Of a stretch of DNA of 64,000 nt, positions 53,922 through 62,221 are shown piece after piece. A model generated the notes under the pieces. It made no database searches and was not told the origin of the DNA. It worked only from the letters and a program-made list of their open reading frames with translations. The stretch is from contig NZ_CP030944.1 in the NCBI RefSeq assembly GCF_013177635.1, positions 496,001 through 560,000 of the forward strand. Reading direction: 5' to 3'. This DNA comes from Arcobacter aquimarinus (lineage in GTDB: Bacteria; Campylobacterota; Campylobacteria; Campylobacterales; Arcobacteraceae). The position numbers and the translations under genes were made by a program. Each line of letters begins with the position of its first letter. The stretch's first letter is position 1.

Positions 53922-54854
53922 TTACTCAGCCCATTCAAAATCAGTAGTAAATACAATTGTAAGCCAAAGGTCAGGATCTTCTTTCCCTAGTTCTTTTTCT
54001 ATTTCATCTCTTAATAAATCCCATTCTTCTAATTTTTTAGGAGGCCAACTTTTGGGAACAATAAAATATAGTTCTATTTGTCTACCTCTTCCTACTCTTG
54101 CTACATATGCTCTAAATGAATTAAATCCGTATTTATTTACTATATTTTGTGCAACTTTATCAACGTGAGATTTTAATTCAGAAGGAGTAACTAATAAAAT
54201 ATCAGCCAATGCTTTTTTTACTGTTTTTAAAGGCATAGGAATTACTAATATTGTAACTATAATTAAAATAGTTGGATCTATATAAGGTGTAATCCATTGA
54301 AGATTAGTATTCATAGCAAAATATCCAAATCCAAAAGCAATAAGATAACCAAATGACATGGAAGCTGAAATTAACCAACTAATTGAATCGAGGGTAAGAA
54401 ATTCTGAATTTATAGTTTTATTTGCTTTTTTGATATAAAAACCTAGACTAAGTTCAATAACAATTGATATTAAGGTTATGATTATTGCGTAACCAAATAA
54501 TATCTCTCTTCCACCTAATAAAAAACTATCAATAGCATTTATAAAAGCATAAGTAGCAGCACTAATTAATAAAATACCATTAACCCCTAAAACGATTGGT
54601 TCAAGATGCCAAAAGCCCATAGTAAAATGTTTTTCAAGCCTACTATTAACAAAATCTTTTGAAGTAGAGTTTATAATTAGTTTTGCAACAATTAAAGCTA
54701 GAGTTGTCATAACTGCATCAATTAATCCATAAATACTATCAAAAATAATAGTCGATGAACTAGCAAGTAATCCAAAAATTATTCCAATAATTGCTAGTAC
54801 AATGGTGCTAAATATAGAAATTTTAAGTAAATTAGCTTCTGTTTTTAAATTCAT
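53922..54854 (-). CDS. Cation diffusion facilitator transporter
   Basis: A 310-residue inner-membrane metal exporter of the CDF type with six membrane helices in the first 210 residues. The Asp of helix 2 in DSIYGLIDAV fits the metal site. The later DSISWLISASMS region holds the second. The cytosolic C-terminus is VTPSELKSHVDKVAQ and RAYVARVGRGRQIELYF. The metal (Zn, Fe, Co or Mn) cannot be read. The start was set at the ATG at 54854, which has AAGAGA before it; 54878 has none. Confidence 0.9.
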   Translation of the reverse strand: MNLKTEANLLKISIFSTIVLAIIGIIFGLLASSSTIIFDSIYGLIDAVMTTLALIVAKLIINSTSKDFVNSRLEKHFTMGFWHLEPIVLGVNGILLISAATYAFINAIDSFLLGGREILFGYAIIITLISIVIELSLGFYIKKANKTINSEFLTLDSISWLISASMSFGYLIAFGFGYFAMNTNLQWITPYIDPTILIIVTILVIPMPLKTVKKALADILLVTPSELKSHVDKVAQNIVNKYGFNSFRAYVARVGRGRQIELYFIVPKSWPPKKLEEWDLLRDEIEKELGKEDPDLWLTIVFTTDFEWAE

Positions 54855-54956
54855 ATAAATTCTCTTAAATATAGTCATACAAACAAAAGATATTTTGTAT
54901 TGTGAATTAATATTATATTTAAAAATGGTTACAATAAAGTAATCGTTTTTTATAAA

Positions 54957-55577
54957 TTATTTTATTTTTACATTTGGTAAATTTTTTAATTTTATGAAAA
55001 TCATTGAAGTCATTAATGCATCATTATAAGCATCATGTTTACCTAGACTTGGTATTTCTAAATCTTCCATTATTGTATTAAATCTTAAATCAATATAACT
55101 TTGAGGAATAACATCTATCTTATAATCATGATAAATTTCAGAGACTTCAAGAGTTTTATTTGGAAGTTTAATTCCTAATTTAGGTTTTAAATATTTATTT
55201 ATCATCGCAATATCAAATTCTAAAAAATATCCTACTAAAGTTCTATTTCCAATATATTCTAAAAATTCTTCAATTACATCATCAATATCTTCAGCATCTG
55301 CTAAATCACACTCTCTTATATGATGAATTTTTATAGCATCAGCTTGTAATTTTGTTTTTGGTTTTACAAATTTTACAAATTTTTTACTAGAAACAATAGT
55401 ATTGTTTTTTATTATAACAGCACCAATAGATACAATATCATCAATTTTAGAGTTTAGCCCAGTTGTTTCACAATCGAAACAAACATATTCATCTTCCATT
55501 GGTTTATCAAATAAAAATAAGTATTTTTCATCTTTTAAATTTTTTTTATTAAAATAGTTTTTTATAGTTCTAAACAT
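54957..55577 (-). CDS. DEDDh 3'-5' exonuclease, PolC/epsilon type (module 1)
   Basis: A 206-residue exonuclease with all three motifs: FDCETTGL (Asp/Glu, about residues 34-41), VGYFLEFDIAMIN (Asp, about 117), and GKHDAYNDA (His-x4-Asp, about 185-193). This DEDDh pattern matches the epsilon proofreading fold but it is a stand-alone protein. It overlaps the CBS-nucleotidyltransferase gene by 8 bases. A paralogue with the same neighbour lies at 59672-60304. Whether it acts on DNA, RNA or a signalling nucleotide is not known. Confidence 0.93.
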   Translation of the reverse strand: MFRTIKNYFNKKNLKDEKYLFLFDKPMEDEYVCFDCETTGLNSKIDDIVSIGAVIIKNNTIVSSKKFVKFVKPKTKLQADAIKIHHIRECDLADAEDIDDVIEEFLEYIGNRTLVGYFLEFDIAMINKYLKPKLGIKLPNKTLEVSEIYHDYKIDVIPQSYIDLRFNTIMEDLEIPSLGKHDAYNDALMTSMIFIKLKNLPNVKIK

Positions 55578-57411
55578 AGTTTAACTTAAAATGGAATTCT
55601 AGTTTTTTCTTTAGTTTATTTATAATTTTAAAAGAGTCTTTTAATAAATCTTTTTCCATTGTATTTAAATTATTTGGATTTATATAATTATCAATTTCCT
55701 CTTTTTTATCTAATTTATCCAAATTCGATTTTAATCTTAGATTTGTTAAAAAATTAAATGCCATAGTTAATTCTTTTGCTAGCTCTTCTTCTAAAACACC
55801 TTTTTCTAATAATTTTCTTATTCTTTTTGCTGTGTTAGCATTAAATATCTTGTTTTCTAAACTTAGACTTCTAATCCCTTGTACAATTATAAAAATTCCA
55901 CCTTTTTTTATGTCAATTTCATTTTTATGTTTATTATCTTTACTATTAAATACAAAACCATCAAAGAATCCTAATGGAACATCAAAACTTGTTATTACTT
56001 TTGCAAAATGTGCGTAAAAAGTTTGGCTATTTGAAGATACTTTAAATAAATATTCTTTTAAAGATGTGATTAAATTTTTATCTCCTGAAACACAAACTGC
56101 ATCGTAAAAAATTGCAATATTCATAAAATTGTCACCTGATGGTTCATTTACCCATTTGAAAATCAAGTCTTTAAAATCAGATTTTTTTCTACACCAATAA
56201 GGATTAGAAACCATTATATTTCCTTGACATCTTGGAAAACCAAAATCAACTAATGTTTCAGTAAATATATGAGTAAATTCATTGAGTTTTTCATCACTAA
56301 TAGTACAATCATCAGCTAAAATCAATGCATTATCTTGGTCCGTTTTAAGGATTTGTTCTCCTCTTCCTTCACTTCCCATAACAACTAAACATGATTTTTC
56401 ATATAATTCTACTGGTGCTAAAATTTTATAAAGTTTATCTAAAAGCTTTTTATTTAATTGATTTATTAATTTTGAAATAAACTCTATTTTTACACCTTTT
56501 GCATTTAATGATTTAATGATTTTAATGAAAGACAAAGAAGCTTCTTTTAATTCTTCAACTGTTTCTGCTTTTACTATTTGATTTGATACTGCAAAAGTAT
56601 TTGTAGCAAAAAAAGATGATAATGATATTTGATCTAAAATACCAATTATTTCTTCTTTTTCATTTTTTACAACAACTCTTTTTATACCATGTTTTGCCAT
56701 TAGAAGTTGTGCATTAAATAAAAAATCGTCTTCATATACAAAAATTAATCCTTTTGATGCAATTTTGATAACTTTATCATCAAAATTCATACGATTTAAA
56801 ATAACTTTTTGTCTAAAATCTGAATCGGTAACTATATACATTTCTTCATAAGTATCTTTTAATAAAACAGTTGGTACTTTCTCTTTTTTTATTATGTTTG
56901 CTGCTTCATAAATAGTTTTTTCTGTATCTATAATAACTGCTTTATGAATTTTTGCATCTTTAACTTTTGCAACCATGATATTTGCCATATCTTTATTTTT
57001 TTCATGAGAAATATTGTTGTTTAATTTTTCTGAAATAGATTGAAAAAAGTAATTTTCTAATTCTTGATTTTCATGTAAAACTTCAATAAATATTTTTCTA
57101 GGTAAAATATAACATATTGTCTCTTCTGTTGTTACAAATGAATTTTTTGAGTAATTTTCTATTAAAGATATTGAATCAAATATCTCATTTTTTGAGTAAA
57201 TAGATAAAACTTCATCTTCTTGTTTTTCTTGAATTAATCCTTTTAAAATAAAAAACAGAAATTCAGGAGAAGAACCTTCCTCTTGAACAATTTCATTTGC
57301 TTTATAATAAGCAATATCTAAATTATCTACGAAATCATCAATTTGATCTGAAGTCAAATTTTGAAAAGGATGAATTGATGAAATAAATGCTTTTTGTTCT
57401 AATATACTCAT
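55570..57411 (-). CDS. cNMP-binding, CBS and DUF294 nucleotidyltransferase protein (module 1)
   Basis: A 613-residue cytosolic protein. Domain order: cyclic-nucleotide-binding-like domain (about 10-125), a CBS pair (about 150-275), a DUF294 nucleotidyltransferase with VMGSEGRGEQILKTDQDNA (about 340-358, GSxGR and TDQDN active-site residues), and the DUF294 C-terminal domain (about 480-610). The active residues are kept, so the transfer reaction is likely functional, on an unknown target. It is encoded with an exonuclease and an ActP-type symporter next to it. It shares this arrangement with a second copy at 60304-62124. Confidence 0.93.
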   Translation of the reverse strand: MSILEQKAFISSIHPFQNLTSDQIDDFVDNLDIAYYKANEIVQEEGSSPEFLFFILKGLIQEKQEDEVLSIYSKNEIFDSISLIENYSKNSFVTTEETICYILPRKIFIEVLHENQELENYFFQSISEKLNNNISHEKNKDMANIMVAKVKDAKIHKAVIIDTEKTIYEAANIIKKEKVPTVLLKDTYEEMYIVTDSDFRQKVILNRMNFDDKVIKIASKGLIFVYEDDFLFNAQLLMAKHGIKRVVVKNEKEEIIGILDQISLSSFFATNTFAVSNQIVKAETVEELKEASLSFIKIIKSLNAKGVKIEFISKLINQLNKKLLDKLYKILAPVELYEKSCLVVMGSEGRGEQILKTDQDNALILADDCTISDEKLNEFTHIFTETLVDFGFPRCQGNIMVSNPYWCRKKSDFKDLIFKWVNEPSGDNFMNIAIFYDAVCVSGDKNLITSLKEYLFKVSSNSQTFYAHFAKVITSFDVPLGFFDGFVFNSKDNKHKNEIDIKKGGIFIIVQGIRSLSLENKIFNANTAKRIRKLLEKGVLEEELAKELTMAFNFLTNLRLKSNLDKLDKKEEIDNYINPNNLNTMEKDLLKDSFKIINKLKKKLEFHFKLNYV

Positions 57412-57502
57412 AAGACCTCTTTAAGAATTGGTATAAAATGATAGCTAAAAATTAATAAGATTAGTATTTTAAAAAGTTATAAATTAAGTGATTGTAAAAG
57501 AA

Positions 57503-57529
57503 TTTACCAAAGGAAAATCCTTTGATAAA
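57503..57529 (-). terminator. Terminator of the ActP-type symporter gene
   Basis: A 12-bp stem (arms 57503-57514 and 57518-57529, one mismatch/wobble, AAAGGA / TCCTTT core) with a 3-base loop lies just after the stop. A T-rich stretch follows on the minus strand. Confidence 0.7.
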
Positions 57530-57535
57530 TTAAAG

Positions 57536-59167
57536 TTAGTGAGAAACTGCTCCAGCAGCACCAATACCAGTGTTCGCTCTAACATTTTGTCCTCTAAATA
57601 ATTCTCTTTCATGTTTTGCTCTATCTGATGTGTCAATTTTAGAGAAAAACCAAATTGAAACAAAAGCAACAGTTACAGAGAATAGTGCAGGGTGTGCATA
57701 AGGGAAAATAGCTTTTTCATTTCCTAAAATCTGTACCCAAACATTAGGACCTAAAATAACTAATGCAACAGCAGTAATTAATCCCATAAATCCACCAATA
57801 AATGCACCTCTTGTTGTTAATCTTGACCAATAAATTGATAAGAATAAAATTGGGAAGTTAGCTGAAGCTGCAATACCAAATGCCAATCCAACCATATATG
57901 CAATGTTTTGAGATTCAAAAGCGATACCTAAAGTAACTCCAATAATACCAACTAAAACTACAGTGATTTTTGAAATTTTTACAACTTTTTCATCAGTTGC
58001 ATTTGGATTAATTACATTTGCATAAATATCATGTGAAATAGCTGATGCCCCAGCAAGTGTTAATCCTGAAACAACCGCTAAAATAGTAGCAAATGCAACT
58101 GCAGAAATAAATCCTAAGAAAGCGTTTCCACCTAACATATGTGATAAGTGAACAGATGCCATATTTGAACCACCAAATAATTTACCATCTACAAAATATT
58201 GAGCACCTTCAGCACTATTTAAAAATGCAATAGCTCCAAACCCAACAATAGTGATAATTATCCAGAAATATGCTACAAATCCAGTTGCATAAACAACAGA
58301 CTTTCTAGCTTCTTTTGCATTACCAACTGTAAAGAATCTCATTAATACGTGAGGTAAACCAGCTGTTCCAAGCATTAATGCCATACCTAATGAAATAGCA
58401 GAAATAGGGTCACTTATAAATCCACCTGGACTTAAAATAGCTTCACCTAATGAGTGATTTTCTACTGCTTTAACAGCTAAAGATTCAAATGAAAAATTAA
58501 AATGATATAAAACCATAACAGCCATAAATGAAACACCAGAAAGTAATAAAACAGCCTTGATGATTTGTACCCAAGTAGTTGCAAGCATCCCTCCAAATGT
58601 TACATAAATAATCATTAATGCTCCAACCATAAATACAGCGTATTCATATTCCATACCAAATAAAACTTGAATTAACTTTCCAGCTCCAACCATTTGTGCA
58701 ATTAAATATAAAATTACAACAGATATAGAACCAAATGCAGCAAGAGTTCTAATCTCTTTTTGACCTAATCTATAAGCTGCAATATCAGCAAAAGTAAATT
58801 TACCTAAATTTCTTAATTTTTCAGCCATTAAGAATAATATAATTGGCCAACCAACTAAAAATCCAATAGCATAAATCATACCATCAAATCCATGTAAAAA
58901 AATCATTCCTGAAATACCAAGGAATGATGCAGCTGACATATAGTCTCCTGCAATTGCTAGACCATTTTGGAATCCTGAAATTCCTCCACCTGCTGTATAA
59001 AAATCTGAAGCTGATTTTGTTTTACTAGCAGCCCATTTTGTAATACCCATAGTTCCTACGATAAATATAAAGAACATGATAACAGCATTAATATTTAAAG
59101 CTTTTTCCCCATCAGCAGCAAATAATGCTAAAGATGATAAAGCTAATAAAGTAAATATTTTTAACAT
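57536..59167 (-). CDS. actP: Sodium/acetate symporter, ActP type (module 1)
   Basis: A 543-residue solute:sodium symporter with about 13 membrane helices and a cleavable-looking N-terminus (LFAADGEKA, as in E. coli ActP). Family landmarks are [60 protein letters not shown], and [14 protein letters not shown]. It starts inside the stop of the DUF485 gene (TAATG), a standard partner in this family. Acetate is the best guess for the substrate. The cNMP-CBS-NTase and exonuclease genes follow on the same strand. Confidence 0.92.
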   Translation of the reverse strand: MLKIFTLLALSSLALFAADGEKALNINAVIMFFIFIVGTMGITKWAASKTKSASDFYTAGGGISGFQNGLAIAGDYMSAASFLGISGMIFLHGFDGMIYAIGFLVGWPIILFLMAEKLRNLGKFTFADIAAYRLGQKEIRTLAAFGSISVVILYLIAQMVGAGKLIQVLFGMEYEYAVFMVGALMIIYVTFGGMLATTWVQIIKAVLLLSGVSFMAVMVLYHFNFSFESLAVKAVENHSLGEAILSPGGFISDPISAISLGMALMLGTAGLPHVLMRFFTVGNAKEARKSVVYATGFVAYFWIIITIVGFGAIAFLNSAEGAQYFVDGKLFGGSNMASVHLSHMLGGNAFLGFISAVAFATILAVVSGLTLAGASAISHDIYANVINPNATDEKVVKISKITVVLVGIIGVTLGIAFESQNIAYMVGLAFGIAASANFPILFLSIYWSRLTTRGAFIGGFMGLITAVALVILGPNVWVQILGNEKAIFPYAHPALFSVTVAFVSIWFFSKIDTSDRAKHERELFRGQNVRANTGIGAAGAVSH

Positions 59168-59484
59168 TATAATAAATCCTTTGCGTCATTTTTAATAGCT
59201 ATTTCTAAGTCTTCAAACTCACCATTTGCTTTTACAACATAAATTATTGTTGTAATAAATGCAATTAAAATTATCGTAACAGCTATTGGCCATGCAACAG
59301 TCATAACACTTTCAGCTGATAATTTTGTAGCAAAAAACTCTCTATTGAAAGCAATAGTTAGAACGAAACCGTAATATATTACTAACATAAAAACTGCTAA
59401 TTTAATAGCGAAAGAACTTCTTTTTGAAACAAGTTCAGCATATTTAGGATTAGCTTTAATCCTTTTTACTAATTCTTTGTCCAT
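59167..59484 (-). CDS. DUF485 small membrane protein (YjcH type)
   Basis: A 105-residue protein with two membrane helices (about 23-43 and 61-86) typical of DUF485, encoded immediately before ActP symporters. The start was set at the ATG at 59484 because AAGGAG lies 7 bases upstream; an earlier ATG at 59529 would add 15 residues upstream of it. The stop overlaps the actP start by one base. Confidence 0.9.
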   Translation of the reverse strand: MDKELVKRIKANPKYAELVSKRSSFAIKLAVFMLVIYYGFVLTIAFNREFFATKLSAESVMTVAWPIAVTIILIAFITTIIYVVKANGEFEDLEIAIKNDAKDLL

Positions 59485-59634
59485 TTCATATCTCCTTGTA
59501 AAGATTTTTTTTTCGAAAGTGGAAATCATAAACTATTATGATAGCAATAACATAGCATCGAAAAAAAAGTTAAATTATTGTAATTAAAATATACTTAATT
59601 AGTAATATTAGTTTATTAACTCAAGGAATAAGTA

Positions 59635-59673
59635 AAAAATAAGTAGTAAAATGTAACGTTCTTACTTATTTTT
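59635..59673 (-). terminator. Terminator of exonuclease gene (module 2)
   Basis: An 11-bp stem (AAAAATAAGTA with TACTTATTTTT, arms 59635-59645 and 59663-59673) is followed on the minus strand by a T-rich run. It slightly overlaps the stop codon of the exonuclease gene. The rest of the 187-base gap to DUF485 is plain AT-rich sequence. Confidence 0.65.
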
Positions 59674-60304
59674 AACTTGTGTAAAATGTTGTTTTTGCTG
59701 GGGTTAAATCTTTTAGTTTTAAAAACATCATAGAGGTCATTATAGCGTCATTTAAAGCATCATGTTTACCAAGAGCTGGAATATTTAAATTCTTTAAAAT
59801 AGTGTCAAATTTTAAATCAATGAATTCAAAATCACTAGACTTTTTTCTTGTTTTATAATACATTGATGATACTTCAATTGTTTCATTTGGAAGTTTTACA
59901 CCAATATATTTTTTTGTGTATTTTGAGATGATAGTTACATCAAATTTTATATAATAACCAACAATAGGTCTAGAACCAATAAAATCAAGTAATTTATAAA
60001 TAGCATCCTCTGGATCATGACCATTCTCTAAATCAATTGGTCTTATATGGTGAATTTTTATAGATTCAGGATCTATCTTATTTGATGGTTTTAAAAAAAT
60101 ATTAAAAGTTTCACGCATTAATATTTTATTATCTTTAATTTTTACTACACCAATTGATAAAATTTCATCTTTTTTGGGATTAAGACCAGTTGTTTCACAA
60201 TCTAAAGATACATATTCATTTGGTAATGGTTCTTCAAATAAGAAATCATATTTCTTATTTTTTAATCTTTTTCTATTCCAATTTTTTATAAATGATTCGA
60301 ACAT
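59672..60304 (-). CDS. DEDDh 3'-5' exonuclease (module 2)
   Basis: A 210-residue paralogue of the exonuclease at 54957-55577. It has LDCETTGL (about 33-40), VGYYIKFDVTII (about 115), and GKHDALNDA (about 187-195), so the DEDDh site is complete. It overlaps the CBS-nucleotidyltransferase gene by one base. Sequence differs through much of its length, so the duplication is not recent. Confidence 0.93.
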   Translation of the reverse strand: MFESFIKNWNRKRLKNKKYDFLFEEPLPNEYVSLDCETTGLNPKKDEILSIGVVKIKDNKILMRETFNIFLKPSNKIDPESIKIHHIRPIDLENGHDPEDAIYKLLDFIGSRPIVGYYIKFDVTIISKYTKKYIGVKLPNETIEVSSMYYKTRKKSSDFEFIDLKFDTILKNLNIPALGKHDALNDAIMTSMMFLKLKDLTPAKTTFYTS

Positions 60305-62124
60305 TATGAAATCTTATCTATTTTAAATGTATAATTTATGAACTTTTTAAATTCGATAACTATTTTAAAAGAATCTTTTAATAAGTCCCTTTCAATTTTT
60401 CCTAAACTATGAGTATCTATTTCATTGTTAATTTTTTTACCAGTTTGAATATCTTCTAATTGAGATTTTAATCTAAGTGTATTTACTACATCAAATGCTT
60501 CTAATAATTCTGCAGCTTTATTTTTTTCTATAATTTTCTTTTCTTCTAGGATTTTTATTCTTTTAACAGTTGTTGTTTCTCTAATTCTTTCTCTCAATGC
60601 TAAACTTCTAATCCCTTGAACTATTGGAAAAACAGCTGCTTTTTTTATATCGATAAAATGAGTTTTAGTCATAAAATTCCCAATAGTTGTAGGTGTGTCA
60701 AAAGCTAATGTTGCCCTTGCAAAATAGGCCATAAACACATCTTTATCATGAAGTTTGTTAAATAAATCATCTTTTAAATTTATTAATAATTCTTTATCTC
60801 CCGCAACTGCAAAAGAATCAAAAAATATCGCTAAATCCATATAATTTTGCATATCAGGAGCTTCAATCCATCTTGCAGTCTCTTTTTTATATTCATTAAC
60901 AGTTTTACACCAAAATGGATTAGAAACCATTATATTTCCTTCACATCTTGGATAACCAAAATCTATTAAATAATCAGTTATCTTATTCATGTAAGGTCTA
61001 TATTGTTCAACATCTATTCCATCTTTTACAACAAGTGCATTATCTTGGTCTGTTTTTATAATTTGTTCATTTCTTCCTTCACTTCCCATTACGATTAAAC
61101 AAGCATCTTTTTGCAATTCTTTTGGTAGAACCAAATTATAAAGTTTTTGGTAAACTTTTGTGTTTAACTGTCCAATCAAATTTGAAATATGATTTACTTT
61201 TACACCTTTTGCATGAAGACTTTTTATAATATTTAGTAAATCATTACTTGCTCTTTTTAAATCTTCAATATTTTTTGCTTTTTTAATTTTAGAATCAACA
61301 ACATAAGTATGATTTGCAAAATGAGAAAGAATATCTATTTGTTCTAAAATACCAATCATTTCACCATTACTATTTGTAACACCAACTCTTTTTATATTTT
61401 TTTTGATTAAAATAGTAAGAGCTTCAAATAAATAATCATCATTATTAACAGTAAGAAGTGGAAAAATAGCTATATCCTTAACCGGAATTGTCAAATCTCT
61501 TTGTTCAAGTAATACTTTAACTTTTAACAAAGAATCAGTAATAATCCCATATCCTCCTTTAGAGTTTTTTACAATTATTGTCGATGTTTTATATTCTGTT
61601 GATTTTTGAATAGCATCAAGTAATTTTGTATCTTCTTCTACAATACAAGCTTCGTGAATTAATGTGTCTTCAACTTTTGCAATCATAAATGAAGATAGTT
61701 GAGACGTATATTCTTTATCTTTTAGAGTTTGAATTTTGTTTACTAAGTCTTTTAAAAAATAATCTTTAAATTGTTGATTTTTTTCAATCAAATTTAAAAA
61801 TGCAGATTTATCTATTTCATAACAGATTAAATCCTCATATACTTTAAATGTATTTGTACATTTTCCATAAATCAAAGAGTTAGAATCAAATGAATCTTCA
61901 TGTTGATAATCCATTACTATTATATTTTCAGGAGAATACTCATGTACTGTCCCTTTAATGATTATGAAAAAATGATTAGGAATTTTTTCAGGTGTAATAA
62001 GTATTGAATCTTTAGGATAATAAGCTATATCCATATGTTGAATACACATAGACATTTGACCTGGACTTAATACTTGAAATGGATGTATATTTGAAAGAAA
62101 AGCTTCTTGGTCTTGTATACTCAT
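60304..62124 (-). CDS. cNMP-binding, CBS and DUF294 nucleotidyltransferase protein (module 2)
   Basis: A 606-residue paralogue of the protein at 55570-57411 with the same order: cNMP-like domain, CBS pair, nucleotidyltransferase with VMGSEGRNEQIIKTDQDNA (about 343-361), and DUF294 C-terminal domain. An AAAAGGAATAATC site precedes the ATG. It lies next to a second, larger symporter. The conserved N-termini of the pair (IHPFQ start, Q-AFLSNIHPFQ) suggest a common ancestor and a shared kind of ligand. Confidence 0.93.
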   Translation of the reverse strand: MSIQDQEAFLSNIHPFQVLSPGQMSMCIQHMDIAYYPKDSILITPEKIPNHFFIIIKGTVHEYSPENIIVMDYQHEDSFDSNSLIYGKCTNTFKVYEDLICYEIDKSAFLNLIEKNQQFKDYFLKDLVNKIQTLKDKEYTSQLSSFMIAKVEDTLIHEACIVEEDTKLLDAIQKSTEYKTSTIIVKNSKGGYGIITDSLLKVKVLLEQRDLTIPVKDIAIFPLLTVNNDDYLFEALTILIKKNIKRVGVTNSNGEMIGILEQIDILSHFANHTYVVDSKIKKAKNIEDLKRASNDLLNIIKSLHAKGVKVNHISNLIGQLNTKVYQKLYNLVLPKELQKDACLIVMGSEGRNEQIIKTDQDNALVVKDGIDVEQYRPYMNKITDYLIDFGYPRCEGNIMVSNPFWCKTVNEYKKETARWIEAPDMQNYMDLAIFFDSFAVAGDKELLINLKDDLFNKLHDKDVFMAYFARATLAFDTPTTIGNFMTKTHFIDIKKAAVFPIVQGIRSLALRERIRETTTVKRIKILEEKKIIEKNKAAELLEAFDVVNTLRLKSQLEDIQTGKKINNEIDTHSLGKIERDLLKDSFKIVIEFKKFINYTFKIDKIS

Positions 62125-62171
62125 TCGATTATTCCTTTTATATTAGTACTTTTTTATATTAAAACTTTTAA

Positions 62172-62214
62172 CATAAAAAAATACTAAAAGTATACCATAA
62201 GGTATACTTTTAGT
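62172..62214 (-). terminator. Terminator of the right-edge symporter gene
   Basis: A perfect 14-bp stem (arms 62183-62196 and 62201-62214, ACTAAAAGTATACC and complement) with an ATAA loop is followed on the minus strand by ATTTTTTTAT. It separates the symporter from the next module-2 gene. Confidence 0.9.
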
Positions 62215-62221
62215 TTTGATG